Both the position numbers and the translations under genes were made by a program. The notes below the pieces were generated by a model. It saw nothing but the letters and a program-made list of their open reading frames with translations. It was not told where the DNA came from and ran no database searches. This document shows positions 44,733-53,400 of a stretch of 64,000 nt of DNA, piece after piece. The DNA lies in the NCBI GenBank assembly GCA_017304475.1, contig JAFKKV010000032.1:59249-123248 (forward strand), given 5' to 3'. The stretch is from Hyphomicrobiales bacterium. GTDB taxonomy: Bacteria; Pseudomonadota; Alphaproteobacteria; Rhizobiales; Phreatobacteraceae. Numbering within the stretch: position 1 is the stretch's first letter; each line of letters begins with the position of its first letter.

Positions 44733-46989
44733 GGTCTCCAGACTGTCGGCGGCCTATGGCCCGCATGTCGCGATCGACGATATCTCGATTGTGGTGGGCG
44801 CCGGCGAGACGGTCGCCATTCTCGGTTCCAACGGCGCCGGCAAGTCGACCTTGCTCAAGGCCATTGCCGGCCTGGTGCCGGCCGCCGAGACGACGGCGAT
44901 CCGGCTGAACGGCATGGCGCTGCACCGGGCGGCGCCCCACGCCATTGTCGAGGCCGGTATCGCCCTGGTGCCGGAGGGGCGCGGCATTTTCGCCGACCTG
45001 ACCGTGCGTGAGAACCTCAATCTCGGCGCCTTCCCGAAGCGTGCCCGGGCGGGCGAGGCTCAGGCACTCGAACAGGTGCTGGCGCTGTTCCCCAGGCTGA
45101 AGGAGCGGCTCGGCCAGCAGGTTCGCACCATGTCCGGCGGCGAGCAGCAGATGGTGGCGATCGGCCGCGCGCTGATGTCGAAACCCGACCTCCTGATGCT
45201 CGACGAGCCCTCGCTCGGCCTGTCCCCCTTGATGACCAGCGAATTGTTCAAGGCGCTGGATCAGGTCAGGCGGGCCGGCATGGCGATCCTGCTGGTCGAG
45301 CAGAATGCCAGGAAGAGCCTGAAGCTCGCCGACCGCGCCTATCTCATCGCCAATGGCCGCATCGTCGGCGAAGGCCCGGCCGATCGGCTCGCCGAGGATC
45401 CGAAGGTCGCAGCCGCCTATCTCGGCGCCGCGCCGCCTGCCGACGCGACGCCCTTGCCGTCCCAGTTGTTTCAAGCCTCATTGCCGAAGACCGGTTACGA
45501 CGCGCCGAAGCCGTCGCGCGCGCTGAAGGAGACCACCATGAAACATGTCAGCCTGATGATCGATGCCCACGAGGTCGGCGCCGCCGACGGCCGTACCTTC
45601 GACCGGCTCGATCCCTTGACCGGTTCGGTGGCGAGCCGCGCGGCGGCCGCCACCGTCTCGGATGCGATCGCCGCCGTCGATGCGGCCGCGGCCGCCTTCG
45701 TCTCCTGGTCGCGGACCGGGCCGAACGAGCGGCGCGCCAAGCTCTTCGCCGCGGCCGACCTGATGCAGGCCCGCGCCGAGGACTTCGTCCAGTCGATGAT
45801 GACCGAGACGGGGGCCACGCGCGGCTGGGCCATGTTCAACGTCACGCTCGCCGCCGGCATGCTGCGCGAGGCCGGCGCCATGACCACCCAGATCACCGGC
45901 GACGTCATCCCCACCGACAAGCCGGACAATCTGGCGCTGGCCGTGCGCCAGCCGGTCGGCGTCATTCTCGGCATCGCGCCGTGGAACGCGCCGGTCATCC
46001 TGGGCGTGCGGGCGCTCGCCATGCCGCTCGCCTGCGGCAATACGGTGGTGTTCAAGGCATCCGAGATCTGCCCGGCGACCCATCAGCTGATCGGCACCGT
46101 GCTGCGCGATGCGGGGCTGCCGGCGGGCACGGTCAATATCGTCACCAATGCCCCCGCCGACGCGGCCAAGGTGGTCGAGACGCTGATCGCCCACCGCGCC
46201 GTGAAGCGCATCAATTTCACCGGCTCGACCCATGTCGGCCGGATCATCGCCGAGACCGCCGCGCGCTATCTGAAGCCCGTCCTGCTCGAGCTCGGCGGCA
46301 AGGCGCCGCTGGTCATTCTCGACGATGCCGACCTCGACGAGGCGGTCAAGGCGGCAGCCTTCGGCGCCTTCATGAACCAGGGCCAGATCTGCATGTCGAC
46401 GGAGCGGATCGTCGTCGATGCCAAGGTCGCCGACGCCTTCGTCGAGAAATTCGCGGCAAAAGCGAAGTCGCTGCCCTATGGCGATCCGCGCTCCGGCAAT
46501 GTCGTGCTCGGCTCGCTGGTTTCGGCCACTGCGGCCGGGCGCGTCATGGAGCTGGTCGACGATGCGAGCGCCAAGGGCGCGACGCTTGCGAGCGGCGGCA
46601 CGCTTGACGGCACGGTGATGCCGGCGACCATTGTCGACCACGTCACGCCGTCCATGCGCATCTATGGCGAGGAGAGCTTCGGCCCGGTCGTGACGGTGGT
46701 CCGGGTTTCCGGCGACGAAGAGGCGATCCGCGTCGCCAACGACACCGAATATGGCCTGTCCTCGGCAGTGTTCTCGCGCGACATCGCCCGCGCGCTCGGC
46801 GTCGCCAAGCGCATCGAGGCCGGCATCTGCCATATCAATGCGCCGACCGTTCACGACGAGGCGCAGATGCCCTTCGGCGGCATGAAATCCTCGGGCTATG
46901 GCCGCTTCGGCGGCAAGGCCGGCATCGACGCCTTCACCGAACTGCGCTGGATCACCATCCAGACGGGGCCACGGCACTATCCGTTCTGA
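44722..46989 (+). CDS. LivF ATPase fused in frame to an aromatic-type aldehyde dehydrogenase
   Basis: One 755-residue frame without a stop. Residues 1-236 are a complete LivF (Walker A GSNGAGKS 35-42, MSGGEQQMVAIGRALM, LLMLDEPSLGLSP). A Pro/Ala-rich linker (about 237-272) leads to an aldehyde dehydrogenase starting MKHVSLMIDA (273-755). In ALDH numbering the catalytic residues are N150, E251 (LELGGK) and C285 (QGQICMSTER). FMNQGQICMSTERIVVD and RFGGKAGIDAFTELRWITIQ resemble vanillin and salicylaldehyde dehydrogenases. AAGGAG lies just before the internal ATG at 45538, so free ALDH (483 aa) may also be made. A lost stop or sequencing indel should be excluded. Confidence 0.85.
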   Translation: MMLEVSRLSAAYGPHVAIDDISIVVGAGETVAILGSNGAGKSTLLKAIAGLVPAAETTAIRLNGMALHRAAPHAIVEAGIALVPEGRGIFADLTVRENLNLGAFPKRARAGEAQALEQVLALFPRLKERLGQQVRTMSGGEQQMVAIGRALMSKPDLLMLDEPSLGLSPLMTSELFKALDQVRRAGMAILLVEQNARKSLKLADRAYLIANGRIVGEGPADRLAEDPKVAAAYLGAAPPADATPLPSQLFQASLPKTGYDAPKPSRALKETTMKHVSLMIDAHEVGAADGRTFDRLDPLTGSVASRAAAATVSDAIAAVDAAAAAFVSWSRTGPNERRAKLFAAADLMQARAEDFVQSMMTETGATRGWAMFNVTLAAGMLREAGAMTTQITGDVIPTDKPDNLALAVRQPVGVILGIAPWNAPVILGVRALAMPLACGNTVVFKASEICPATHQLIGTVLRDAGLPAGTVNIVTNAPADAAKVVETLIAHRAVKRINFTGSTHVGRIIAETAARYLKPVLLELGGKAPLVILDDADLDEAVKAAAFGAFMNQGQICMSTERIVVDAKVADAFVEKFAAKAKSLPYGDPRSGNVVLGSLVSATAAGRVMELVDDASAKGATLASGGTLDGTVMPATIVDHVTPSMRIYGEESFGPVVTVVRVSGDEEAIRVANDTEYGLSSAVFSRDIARALGVAKRIEAGICHINAPTVHDEAQMPFGGMKSSGYGRFGGKAGIDAFTELRWITIQTGPRHYPF
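45526..45540 (+). promoter_or_regulatory. Internal ribosome-binding site and start codon for the ALDH part
   Basis: AAGGAG followed 7 bases later by ATG (45538), inside the LivF-ALDH frame. The spacing is ideal for initiation. It indicates either the relic of a separate ALDH gene or dual production of fused and free enzyme. Confidence 0.55.
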
Positions 46990-47038
46990 AGGGACGCGGA
47001 ATCGAGAGCCGCCCTCGGAGCCAAGGGCTCAACGCGAC

Positions 47039-47202
47039 CAACCCTCTCCCAAAGGGAGAGGGTGGCGCCGTCAGGCGCCGGGTGAGGGGTCGTCCCTCTC
47101 TGGATAAGGCTGCATGCAGCGCGAGCGCCGGTTCCAATTCTCGGCACTTACGCCCCTCACCCGCCGGCTACGCCGGCACCCTCTCCCTTTGGGAGAGGGT
47201 TG
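47039..47202. repeat. Structured intergenic repeat, family 1, copy C
   Basis: Same plan as copy A and the same core orientation. Left hairpins CCCTCTCCC-AAA-GGGAGAGGG and GGCGCC-GTCA-GGCGCC; right hairpins GCCGGC-TAC-GCCGGC and CCCTCTCCC-TTT-GGGAGAGGG. It lies between the convergent 3' ends of the LivF-ALDH gene and the GntR gene, 50 and 57 bp away, and would be a natural bidirectional terminator. It is the only notable feature of this 270 bp gap. Confidence 0.85.
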
Positions 47203-47259
47203 ATTCGTCTCCGGTTTTTCTTCCGCGGGAGTGTGGCTACGCCGCCAGCCCCATCGCCC

Positions 47260-47958
47260 TCACGCCCGCCGGGTCCTCGCCGTCTCCCCCGCGACGATCC
47301 GCGTGAGATAATCCGTCTTGCTGAAGTGCATATGATCGACGCAGAGCTGCGCCAGCGCCCAGCTGTCGCGGCCCTTCAGAAGCTCGATCATGATGTCGTG
47401 CTGCTGGCGCGAGATGCGCAGGCCTTCCGTGTCGGCGAGGTTTTTTGCCCGCATCGGCAAGGTCAGGCCCATATAGTCCTGGATCGAGCGGACGAGATAG
47501 GGATTGCCGCAGGCCGAGAACAGCGCGATGTGGAAGGCGTCATTGGTCTCGTGCATCCGGCGGAGATCGCCGACATCGCCATAGTGGCAGTAGCGTTCCT
47601 GCAGCGCTTCGAGCCGGTCGATCAGTTCGCGCGGCGCGGGCAGCGGGATCATTAAGGCGGCCTGGCGCGACAGCATTTCGCGCACCTCGTAGATCTGCCG
47701 GACCTCCTCGGCCGAATAGGACGAGACGGTGGCGCCGACATTCTTTTCGCGCCGGACCACGCCGGTGCGCTCCAGTTGAACCAGCGCCTGGCGGATGAAG
47801 TGCCGTGTGGCGTCGTAGCGCGCCATCAGCACGTCCTCGACGAGCCGGGAGCCCGGCGCCAGCCGCCCGAAAATGATGTCCTCCTCGAGCTGGCGCAGCA
47901 CCTCGGCCTGCTCGTCCCGGCGGGCACCAAGAAGGTCCTGATCCGTATTCGTTTCCAT
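47260..47958 (-). CDS. GntR family transcriptional regulator, FCD type
   Basis: 232 residues. N-terminal winged helix (LEEDIIFGRLAPGSRLVEDVLMARYDATRHFIRQALVQLERTGVVRR) and an all-helical FCD effector domain (EVREMLSRQAALM; MHETNDAFHIALFSACGNPYL; QQHDIMIELLKGRD; CVDHMHFSK) with its metal-site histidines. Start ATG 47958; the longer open frame is a shadow of the neighbouring gene. It is the last gene of the sugar ABC operon, 10 bp after the Gfo gene, and probably controls that operon and the divergent dehydratase. Confidence 0.93.
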   Translation of the reverse strand: METNTDQDLLGARRDEQAEVLRQLEEDIIFGRLAPGSRLVEDVLMARYDATRHFIRQALVQLERTGVVRREKNVGATVSSYSAEEVRQIYEVREMLSRQAALMIPLPAPRELIDRLEALQERYCHYGDVGDLRRMHETNDAFHIALFSACGNPYLVRSIQDYMGLTLPMRAKNLADTEGLRISRQQHDIMIELLKGRDSWALAQLCVDHMHFSKTDYLTRIVAGETARTRRA

Positions 47959-47968
47959 CAGATGGCGC

Positions 47969-48976
47969 TCATGCAGCGTGGTCCCAGCCCGACAGCCTAT
48001 AGCAGTCCTCGACCAGCCGGAGCGTTTCGAGATTGTCCTCCGGCGCGGTCTCGAACGGCGTGCCGTCATGAAGCGCCTGGACGAAATGGCCGATGGTCGC
48101 GTCGTAAGAACCTTGATAGGTGGCGACGAGGTCATAGACATGGCTGCGGGCGTTCGGGCCGAGCCGGCTGAGCGCCGACCCATCGAGGCGGATGGCGCCG
48201 CGATCGCCGAGAATGTCGAGCTGGTCGAACTGGGTCGCCGGCGCGCCGAACATGGCAAAGCTCGCAAAGACCGAAACCGCCGCGCCGCCGGCCGTTTCGA
48301 GCTGGATCACCGCGCCGTCCTCGCCCGCCATGTCCGGACAGGTGCGGCTGAGCCGCGCGGCCGTCACGGTGAGCGGGCCGAGCAGCATGCGCAGCGTGTC
48401 GAGATGATGGATCAGCACTTCGGCGACCAGCATGCGCCTTTCGCCGCGCATGAACGGTTGGCGTGCGAGTGCCGGACAGACGCCCTCGTCATTGGGCAAG
48501 GTGCCGGATGTGGTCAGCGACAGGCGCGCCGCCTTGACCGCGCCGATCGTGCCGGCGCTCAGCCAGGCCGCCGCCTCGCGGTAATAAGCGCGAAACCGCC
48601 AGTTCTCATGGACCATCAGCCGGATGCGTCCGCCGATATCGGCGACCAGCCGCTCGGCCTCGGCCAAGCTGGTGTCGAGCGGCTTCTGGCAGAGCACGGC
48701 GAGGCCGTGATCGGCGGCGAGCCGGACGAGGTCGGCATGCGCGGCGCGTGGTGCTGCGATATCGACGGCGTCGAGGCCACCGTCCGCCAGCATGGCGGCA
48801 GCACTTGCATAGGTCGCCGCGATGCCGAATTCGCCGGCGCGAAGGGCGGCGTTCTCGGCCGAGGGATCGGCGATCGCCACGACGCTGGCACGGCCGGCAA
48901 GTGAGGCCCAGGCCTTGAGGTGATATTGCGTGACCCAGCCGGCTCCGATCAGGCCGACGCGCAGCGGGGCATTCAT
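47969..48976 (-). CDS. Gfo/Idh/MocA family oxidoreductase
   Basis: 335 residues. LRVGLIGAGWVTQYHLKAWASL binds NAD(P). The lysine motif is VLCQKPLDTSLAEAERL, with Gln in place of the usual Glu of EKP. RGERRMLVAEVLIHHLDTLRMLLGP is the catalytic-helix region. Likely a sugar or polyol dehydrogenase for the compound imported by the ABC system. Start ATG 48976 overlaps the ATPase gene by 4 bp; the longer frame upstream is a shadow. Confidence 0.92.
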   Translation of the reverse strand: MNAPLRVGLIGAGWVTQYHLKAWASLAGRASVVAIADPSAENAALRAGEFGIAATYASAAAMLADGGLDAVDIAAPRAAHADLVRLAADHGLAVLCQKPLDTSLAEAERLVADIGGRIRLMVHENWRFRAYYREAAAWLSAGTIGAVKAARLSLTTSGTLPNDEGVCPALARQPFMRGERRMLVAEVLIHHLDTLRMLLGPLTVTAARLSRTCPDMAGEDGAVIQLETAGGAAVSVFASFAMFGAPATQFDQLDILGDRGAIRLDGSALSRLGPNARSHVYDLVATYQGSYDATIGHFVQALHDGTPFETAPEDNLETLRLVEDCYRLSGWDHAA

Positions 48977-50112
48977 TGCAGCACCGAACGGGCCGCGGTT
49001 TCGCTGGCGATCGCGCGGCCGCTCGTCGCGTCGAACAGGTAGGCCGACGAGCTTGCGAAGAACAGCTCTACCTGTTCGCCCGGCGTCACCCTGACGTCGC
49101 GCGGCAGGCGCGCCGTGCATTCGACGCCCCGGGCTTCGATGACCAGCAGGGTCTCCGCACCCAAGGGCTCGGTGGCGAAGGCGCGCCCCTTGATGCTGCC
49201 GACGGGCCCACCCTGCAGCGCCGCGCGGTCGAGATGCAGGTCTTCGGCGCGCACGCCAAGCGTTACCGGCCGGCCGTTGCGGGCGGCCAGCGTCTCGCCG
49301 GTCCAGCGGGTCAGGGGCGCCGTCGCTGCCCCCGTCGCCGCCGTGAAGGCATCGCCTTGGCCGGTAAGCTGGGCGTCGAACAGGTTCATCGGCGGCGCAC
49401 CGAGAAAGCGTGCGACGAAGGTGTCGGCCGGTTGCCAATAGACCTCCAGCGGCGCGCCGATCTGGGCGACCTTGCCGCCATTCATCACGCAGATCCGCGT
49501 GCCCATGGTCATCGCCTCGACCTGGTCATGGGTGACATAGATCATGGTCGAGCCGAGCCGGTGATGCTGCTTGATCAGCTCGTTGCGGGTGTTGACGCGC
49601 AGCGCCGCGTCGAGATTCGACAGGGGCTCGTCGAACAGGAACACCATGGGTTCGCGCACCATGGCGCGGCCGAGCGCGACGCGCTGGCGCTGGCCGCCGG
49701 ACAGGGCGTGGGGCTTGCGCGCGAGCAGCGGGGTGAGGCCGAGGATCTCGGCGGCGTCCTTGACCCGGCGGTCGATCTCGGCTGCCACGATGTTGCGCCG
49801 CCTCAGGCCGAAAGCGAGATTGTCCTCCACCGTCATATGCGGATAGAGCGCGTAGGACTGGAACACCATGGCGATGTCGCGGTCCTTTGCCGGCACGTCA
49901 TTGACCACCCGGCCGTCGATCGAAAGCGTGCCCGAGGAGATGGTCTCGAGCCCGGCCACCATCCTGAGCGTCGTCGACTTGCCGCAGCCGGAGGGCCCGA
50001 GCAGCACCATGAACTCGCCATCGGCAATGGTCAGGTCGACATTGTCGACGGCCGCCGCGCCACCGACGCCGCCATAACGCTTGCAGAGCTTTTCCAGACG
50101 AACGACCGCCAT
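48973..50112 (-). CDS. Sugar ABC transporter ATPase (MalK/UgpC type)
   Basis: 379 residues, the usual length of CUT1 ATPases. Walker A GPSGCGKS (39-46), FQSYALYPHMTVEDNLAFGLRRR, signature HALSGGQRQRVALGRAM, Walker B VFLFDEPLSNLDA, and a C-terminal regulatory TOBE domain (about 240-370; VTLGVRAEDLHL). A single ATPase serves both permeases as a homodimer. 12 bp from the upstream permease gene. Confidence 0.95.
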   Translation of the reverse strand: MAVVRLEKLCKRYGGVGGAAAVDNVDLTIADGEFMVLLGPSGCGKSTTLRMVAGLETISSGTLSIDGRVVNDVPAKDRDIAMVFQSYALYPHMTVEDNLAFGLRRRNIVAAEIDRRVKDAAEILGLTPLLARKPHALSGGQRQRVALGRAMVREPMVFLFDEPLSNLDAALRVNTRNELIKQHHRLGSTMIYVTHDQVEAMTMGTRICVMNGGKVAQIGAPLEVYWQPADTFVARFLGAPPMNLFDAQLTGQGDAFTAATGAATAPLTRWTGETLAARNGRPVTLGVRAEDLHLDRAALQGGPVGSIKGRAFATEPLGAETLLVIEARGVECTARLPRDVRVTPGEQVELFFASSSAYLFDATSGRAIASETAARSVLQ

Positions 50113-50124
50113 GGCCTCTACTCC

Positions 50125-50964
50125 CTATTTGATCGCGCCGGCGGTCATGCCGCGGATGAGTTTTTCCGAAAAGAAGACATAGGCGACGATGACCGGGATG
50201 ACCGAGATCATCACGCCGGTGGCGATCATGCCGATGTCCTGGAAATGGTCGCCCATGAAGGCGCGAATGCCGATCGGCAGCGTGCGTTTGTCCGGATCGG
50301 TGATCAGCACCACCGCGAACAGGAACTCGTTCCAGAGCTGGATGAAGTTCAGGATCAAGGTGGTGGCGATCGCCGGCATGCCGATCGGCAGCACGATGCG
50401 CCGGAAGATCTCGAGGTCGCCGTAACCATCGATCTTGGCGGCGTCGAACAGGTCCTGCGGGATGCGCGCGAAGAAGCCTTCGAGCAGGTAGACGGTGAGC
50501 GGCAGCTGCAGCGAGACATAGACCAGGGTGAGGCCGAGCAGGCTGTTGTAGAGGCCATAATCGACCAGGATCTGGTAGAGCGAGATCAGCGTGATCTGGG
50601 GCGGGAAGATGATCGACGAGAACAGGATCGCATAGATCCAGCGGTTGCCGCGGAAGCGGTAGCGGGCCAGCGCATGGGCGGCGGCCGCGCCGATCAGGGT
50701 GACGATGGCGACGGCGCCGACCACCACCACGGTGGAGTTCCAGAAATAGGTGGCGAAATCGGAATCGACCCAGGCGGTGCGGAACTGTCCCCAGTGGAAC
50801 GGCTTCGGCCAAGCATAGTGGTCGGCGCTGATCTCGGCCGTCGTGCGCACCGACATGCTGGCGAGCCAGAGGAACGGCCCGAGCGTGTAGATCGTGTAGA
50901 GGCCGAGCACGAGGGCGAGCGCGCCGCGGCTGAACAGGCGCGGCAAGGGCTTGCTGGCGATCAT
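50125..50964 (-). CDS. Sugar ABC transporter permease (MalG/UgpE type)
   Basis: 279 residues, six helices. LVLGLYTIYTLGPFLWLASMSVRTTAEI, AAAHALARYRFRGNRWIYAILFSSIIFPPQITLISLYQI, and the EAA loop EGFFARIPQDLFDAAKIDGYGDLEIFRRIVLPI identify a CUT1 inner-membrane permease. It begins right after the partner permease (1 bp gap). Confidence 0.95.
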   Translation of the reverse strand: MIASKPLPRLFSRGALALVLGLYTIYTLGPFLWLASMSVRTTAEISADHYAWPKPFHWGQFRTAWVDSDFATYFWNSTVVVVGAVAIVTLIGAAAAHALARYRFRGNRWIYAILFSSIIFPPQITLISLYQILVDYGLYNSLLGLTLVYVSLQLPLTVYLLEGFFARIPQDLFDAAKIDGYGDLEIFRRIVLPIGMPAIATTLILNFIQLWNEFLFAVVLITDPDKRTLPIGIRAFMGDHFQDIGMIATGVMISVIPVIVAYVFFSEKLIRGMTAGAIK

Positions 50965-50965
50965 T

Positions 50966-51922
50966 TCAGTACTCCAGCCGCTCGCGCGAGCTCAGGATGC
51001 GGTTGAGGATGACAACCGTCGCGCAGACGACGCCGAACCAGACGGTGGCGATCGCCGAGGGGTAGCCGAGATCGAAGGTGTTCCAGTTGAAGGCGCGTTT
51101 GTAGACATAGGTCGAGACCGTTTCGGTGGCCCAGAGCGGCCCGCCGGCGGTCATGATCCAGACCAGGTCGAAGATCTTCATCTTGCCGATGAAGGCGAGG
51201 ATATAGAGATTGATCAGGGTCGGCCTGAGCATCGGCACGATGATGTAACGGAGCTTGGCGCCCCAGCCGCAATTGTCGAGCTCGGCCGCCTCCAGCACTT
51301 CCTTCGGCAGCGAATGGATGGCGGCAAGGCACACCACCATGTTGAACCCCGCCCATTTCCAGGCATGGGTGACGATGACGGAGGCGAGCGCCAGATTGGG
51401 ATTGCCGAGCCAGGACGAGGCGAGCGAGCCGAGCCCGACGGCGCGCAGCAGCGCGTTCAGGATGCCCCAGTCATAGTTGAAGATCCACATCCAGAGGATG
51501 GCCACGACGACATAGGAGAGCAGGACCGGGGTGAACCAGGCGACCCGCAGGAAGCGCGCGAAAGGCACGCCGGCGTAAAGCGCCAGGGCCAGCAGAAGTC
51601 CGGTCGAGACGTCGAGGATCGGCGCGACGAAGGACCAGATGAAGGTGTTGCGCACCGCCACCCAGAAGGTCTCGTCGCGGACGAGTTCGCGGTAATTGGC
51701 GAGCCCGACAAAGGTCTGCTCCATGCCTTCGATGGTGAAGAAGCTGTCATGGATGGTGCGGAAGGCCGGATAGGCGGTCAGCCCGACATAGACGGCGAGC
51801 GCCGGCGCCAGGAAAATGGCGAGCACCAGCCAGCTGGCGCGGCGCGGATCGGCGAGCGAGTTGGCGGCGGAACCCGATGGCTCCGCCGCGGCCGGTGACG
51901 TGAGGCTGACCGCGTCCGACAT
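50966..51922 (-). CDS. Sugar ABC transporter permease (MalF/UgpA type)
   Basis: 318 residues. ASWLVLAIFLAPALAVYVGLTAYPAFRTIHDSFFTIEG opens the membrane part; the EAA loop is LAAIHSLPKEVLEAAELDNCGWGAKLRYIIVPMLRPTLINL. A polar N-terminal extension of about 30 residues precedes the first helix. Start and receptor stop share one base (TGATG), indicating coupled translation. Confidence 0.95.
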   Translation of the reverse strand: MSDAVSLTSPAAAEPSGSAANSLADPRRASWLVLAIFLAPALAVYVGLTAYPAFRTIHDSFFTIEGMEQTFVGLANYRELVRDETFWVAVRNTFIWSFVAPILDVSTGLLLALALYAGVPFARFLRVAWFTPVLLSYVVVAILWMWIFNYDWGILNALLRAVGLGSLASSWLGNPNLALASVIVTHAWKWAGFNMVVCLAAIHSLPKEVLEAAELDNCGWGAKLRYIIVPMLRPTLINLYILAFIGKMKIFDLVWIMTAGGPLWATETVSTYVYKRAFNWNTFDLGYPSAIATVWFGVVCATVVILNRILSSRERLEY

Positions 51923-53211
51923 CAGGACGCCTTGAGGCAGGCGGCATCCATCTTCTCAGCCGCTTCCTGCACGCCGATGAGCCCCGCCGGGAAGGCGTTG
52001 TTCAAGACCTGCGTGAAGGTCTCGGCGCAGCGCGCCCGGTAGTGGAACAGGGGCGTGCCGAAGAAATAGCGGGCGCCGCGGTTACGCTCGTTCAGCTCGG
52101 TGAAATAGCTGGCGCGCGGGCTGTTGATCCGGCTCGGATCGGAGCGCAATCCGGTCTGCAGCGATACCTGCTCCATCCAGCGCGTGCCGTTCTCCACCGT
52201 CGCCATCGAGCGCAGCAGGGCGCCGGCGCATTCCTTGTGGCGGCTGCGCGAGAACATCACGAAGCTGCCGCCGATCGCGAGTGTCTTGCATTCCGGGCAA
52301 TTGCCCTGGTCCATGGCGGGGAATTGCATGATGCCGAGCGAAAAATTCGCCGGCATGCCGCCATTCTCCGGCGCGGCGAAGGCGCGTCCTGTGAACCAGC
52401 TGGCCACCGGGAAAGCGACCGCGCCGGGCGTCGCGTAGAAGTAGAAATGGGATTCGCCGAGCTTCAGCGTCGAGAAGCTCTTCGGATAGGCGCCGGCATC
52501 GACCAGACCCTTCACCCAGGTCATCACCTCGACGACCCTGGGATCGCGATAGGACAGGGCGCCATTCAGGAGCTTGCCGTAATCCTCCGGCCCGAGCTTG
52601 CGCAGCAGCGCCTCGAACAGCAGGAAGGCGCCGGGGAAAGGCCGGTCGCCGACGCCCTGCGCCAGCGGCGTGATGCCGGCCGTGACGCTGCGCCGGACCA
52701 TGTCGCCGAAACCCGCCTGGCTCAGCTGGAAATTCGCCGGCAGCTCGACGCCGATCCGCCTCATCAGGTCGCGGTTGTAGTAGAGCTCGACCGTATAGGC
52801 CTCCACCGGCACGCCGTAGAGACGGCCACGCGAGGTCCAGGCGGGCTTGGCCCAGTCTTCCAGGCCGGCGAGGTCGACATGGGCGTCGAGCGGCTCCAGG
52901 AATCCGCCGGCGAGGAATTCCGGCTGGTCCGGCTCCATGTAGAAAATGTCGGGGGCCTGGCCGGTGCGGACAGCCGACTTCGCCTGGGTGTAGAGATCGG
53001 CCTTGGGGATGAAGCTGAGCTTCACCGTGCATTGCCGGTTGGCCGCCTCGAAGTCGCGGACGCGCGCCGAAACCCACTCGCGCTTGGCCGGTTCGTCCGG
53101 CCAGTTGCTCCACATGGTGATCTGGGTCGGCTGCTGCGCCAGCGCGGGCGCGGCGAAGCCCATGAGTGTCGCGGTCAAAACGGCCGCAAGGCCGGCACTT
53201 CGGATTCGCAT
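51922..53211 (-). CDS. Sugar ABC transporter substrate-binding protein (family 1)
   Basis: 429 residues. Sec signal MRIRSAGLAAVLTATLMGFAAPALA, then QITMWSNWPDEPAKREWVSARVRDFEAAN and RLYGVPVEAYTVELYYNRDLMRRIGVE, classic for CUT1 receptors. GGGGAGGAGAGG lies before ATG 53211; a 14-residue upstream extension is unlikely. First gene of the leftward operon (receptor, two permeases, ATPase, Gfo enzyme, GntR). Ligand probably a sugar, sugar acid or polyol. Confidence 0.93.
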   Translation of the reverse strand: MRIRSAGLAAVLTATLMGFAAPALAQQPTQITMWSNWPDEPAKREWVSARVRDFEAANRQCTVKLSFIPKADLYTQAKSAVRTGQAPDIFYMEPDQPEFLAGGFLEPLDAHVDLAGLEDWAKPAWTSRGRLYGVPVEAYTVELYYNRDLMRRIGVELPANFQLSQAGFGDMVRRSVTAGITPLAQGVGDRPFPGAFLLFEALLRKLGPEDYGKLLNGALSYRDPRVVEVMTWVKGLVDAGAYPKSFSTLKLGESHFYFYATPGAVAFPVASWFTGRAFAAPENGGMPANFSLGIMQFPAMDQGNCPECKTLAIGGSFVMFSRSRHKECAGALLRSMATVENGTRWMEQVSLQTGLRSDPSRINSPRASYFTELNERNRGARYFFGTPLFHYRARCAETFTQVLNNAFPAGLIGVQEAAEKMDAACLKAS

Positions 53212-53264
53212 TGTCCTCTCCTCCCCTTTTTCTTTATCGCCGAAAATCTGCATGGGGTTCGAGG

Positions 53265-53273
53265 ATTGTCAAT
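53265..53273. promoter_or_regulatory. Candidate operator ATTGTCAAT
   Basis: Short dyad ATTG-T-CAAT, 54 bp before the receptor start codon (53211). A second dyad of the same pattern lies at 53331. With the GntR/FCD regulator at the end of the same operon, a pair of operators controlling the divergent promoters is likely but not certain. Confidence 0.4.
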
Positions 53274-53330
53274 AATAATAATCGGAACGACATGCGGATC
53301 GGCTTTTTCTGGCCGATGACTTGGCAGATC

Positions 53331-53339
53331 ATTGACAAT
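53331..53339. promoter_or_regulatory. Candidate operator ATTGACAAT
   Basis: Dyad ATTG-A-CAAT, 62 bp before the dehydratase start (53401) and centred 66 bp from the site at 53269. It is oriented so that each divergent gene has one copy near its promoter. Confidence 0.4.
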
Positions 53340-53400
53340 ATGAGGCCCCTGGCCAAGGGTGCGGCCGGCACGCCATAATCGCCGGGAAAGGGAGACGGGA

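Noticed and set aside
47959..48267. N-terminal extension of GntR
   Set aside because: It is out-of-frame coding of the Gfo gene (Ser/Arg-rich). The GntR starts at METNTDQD, ATG 47958.
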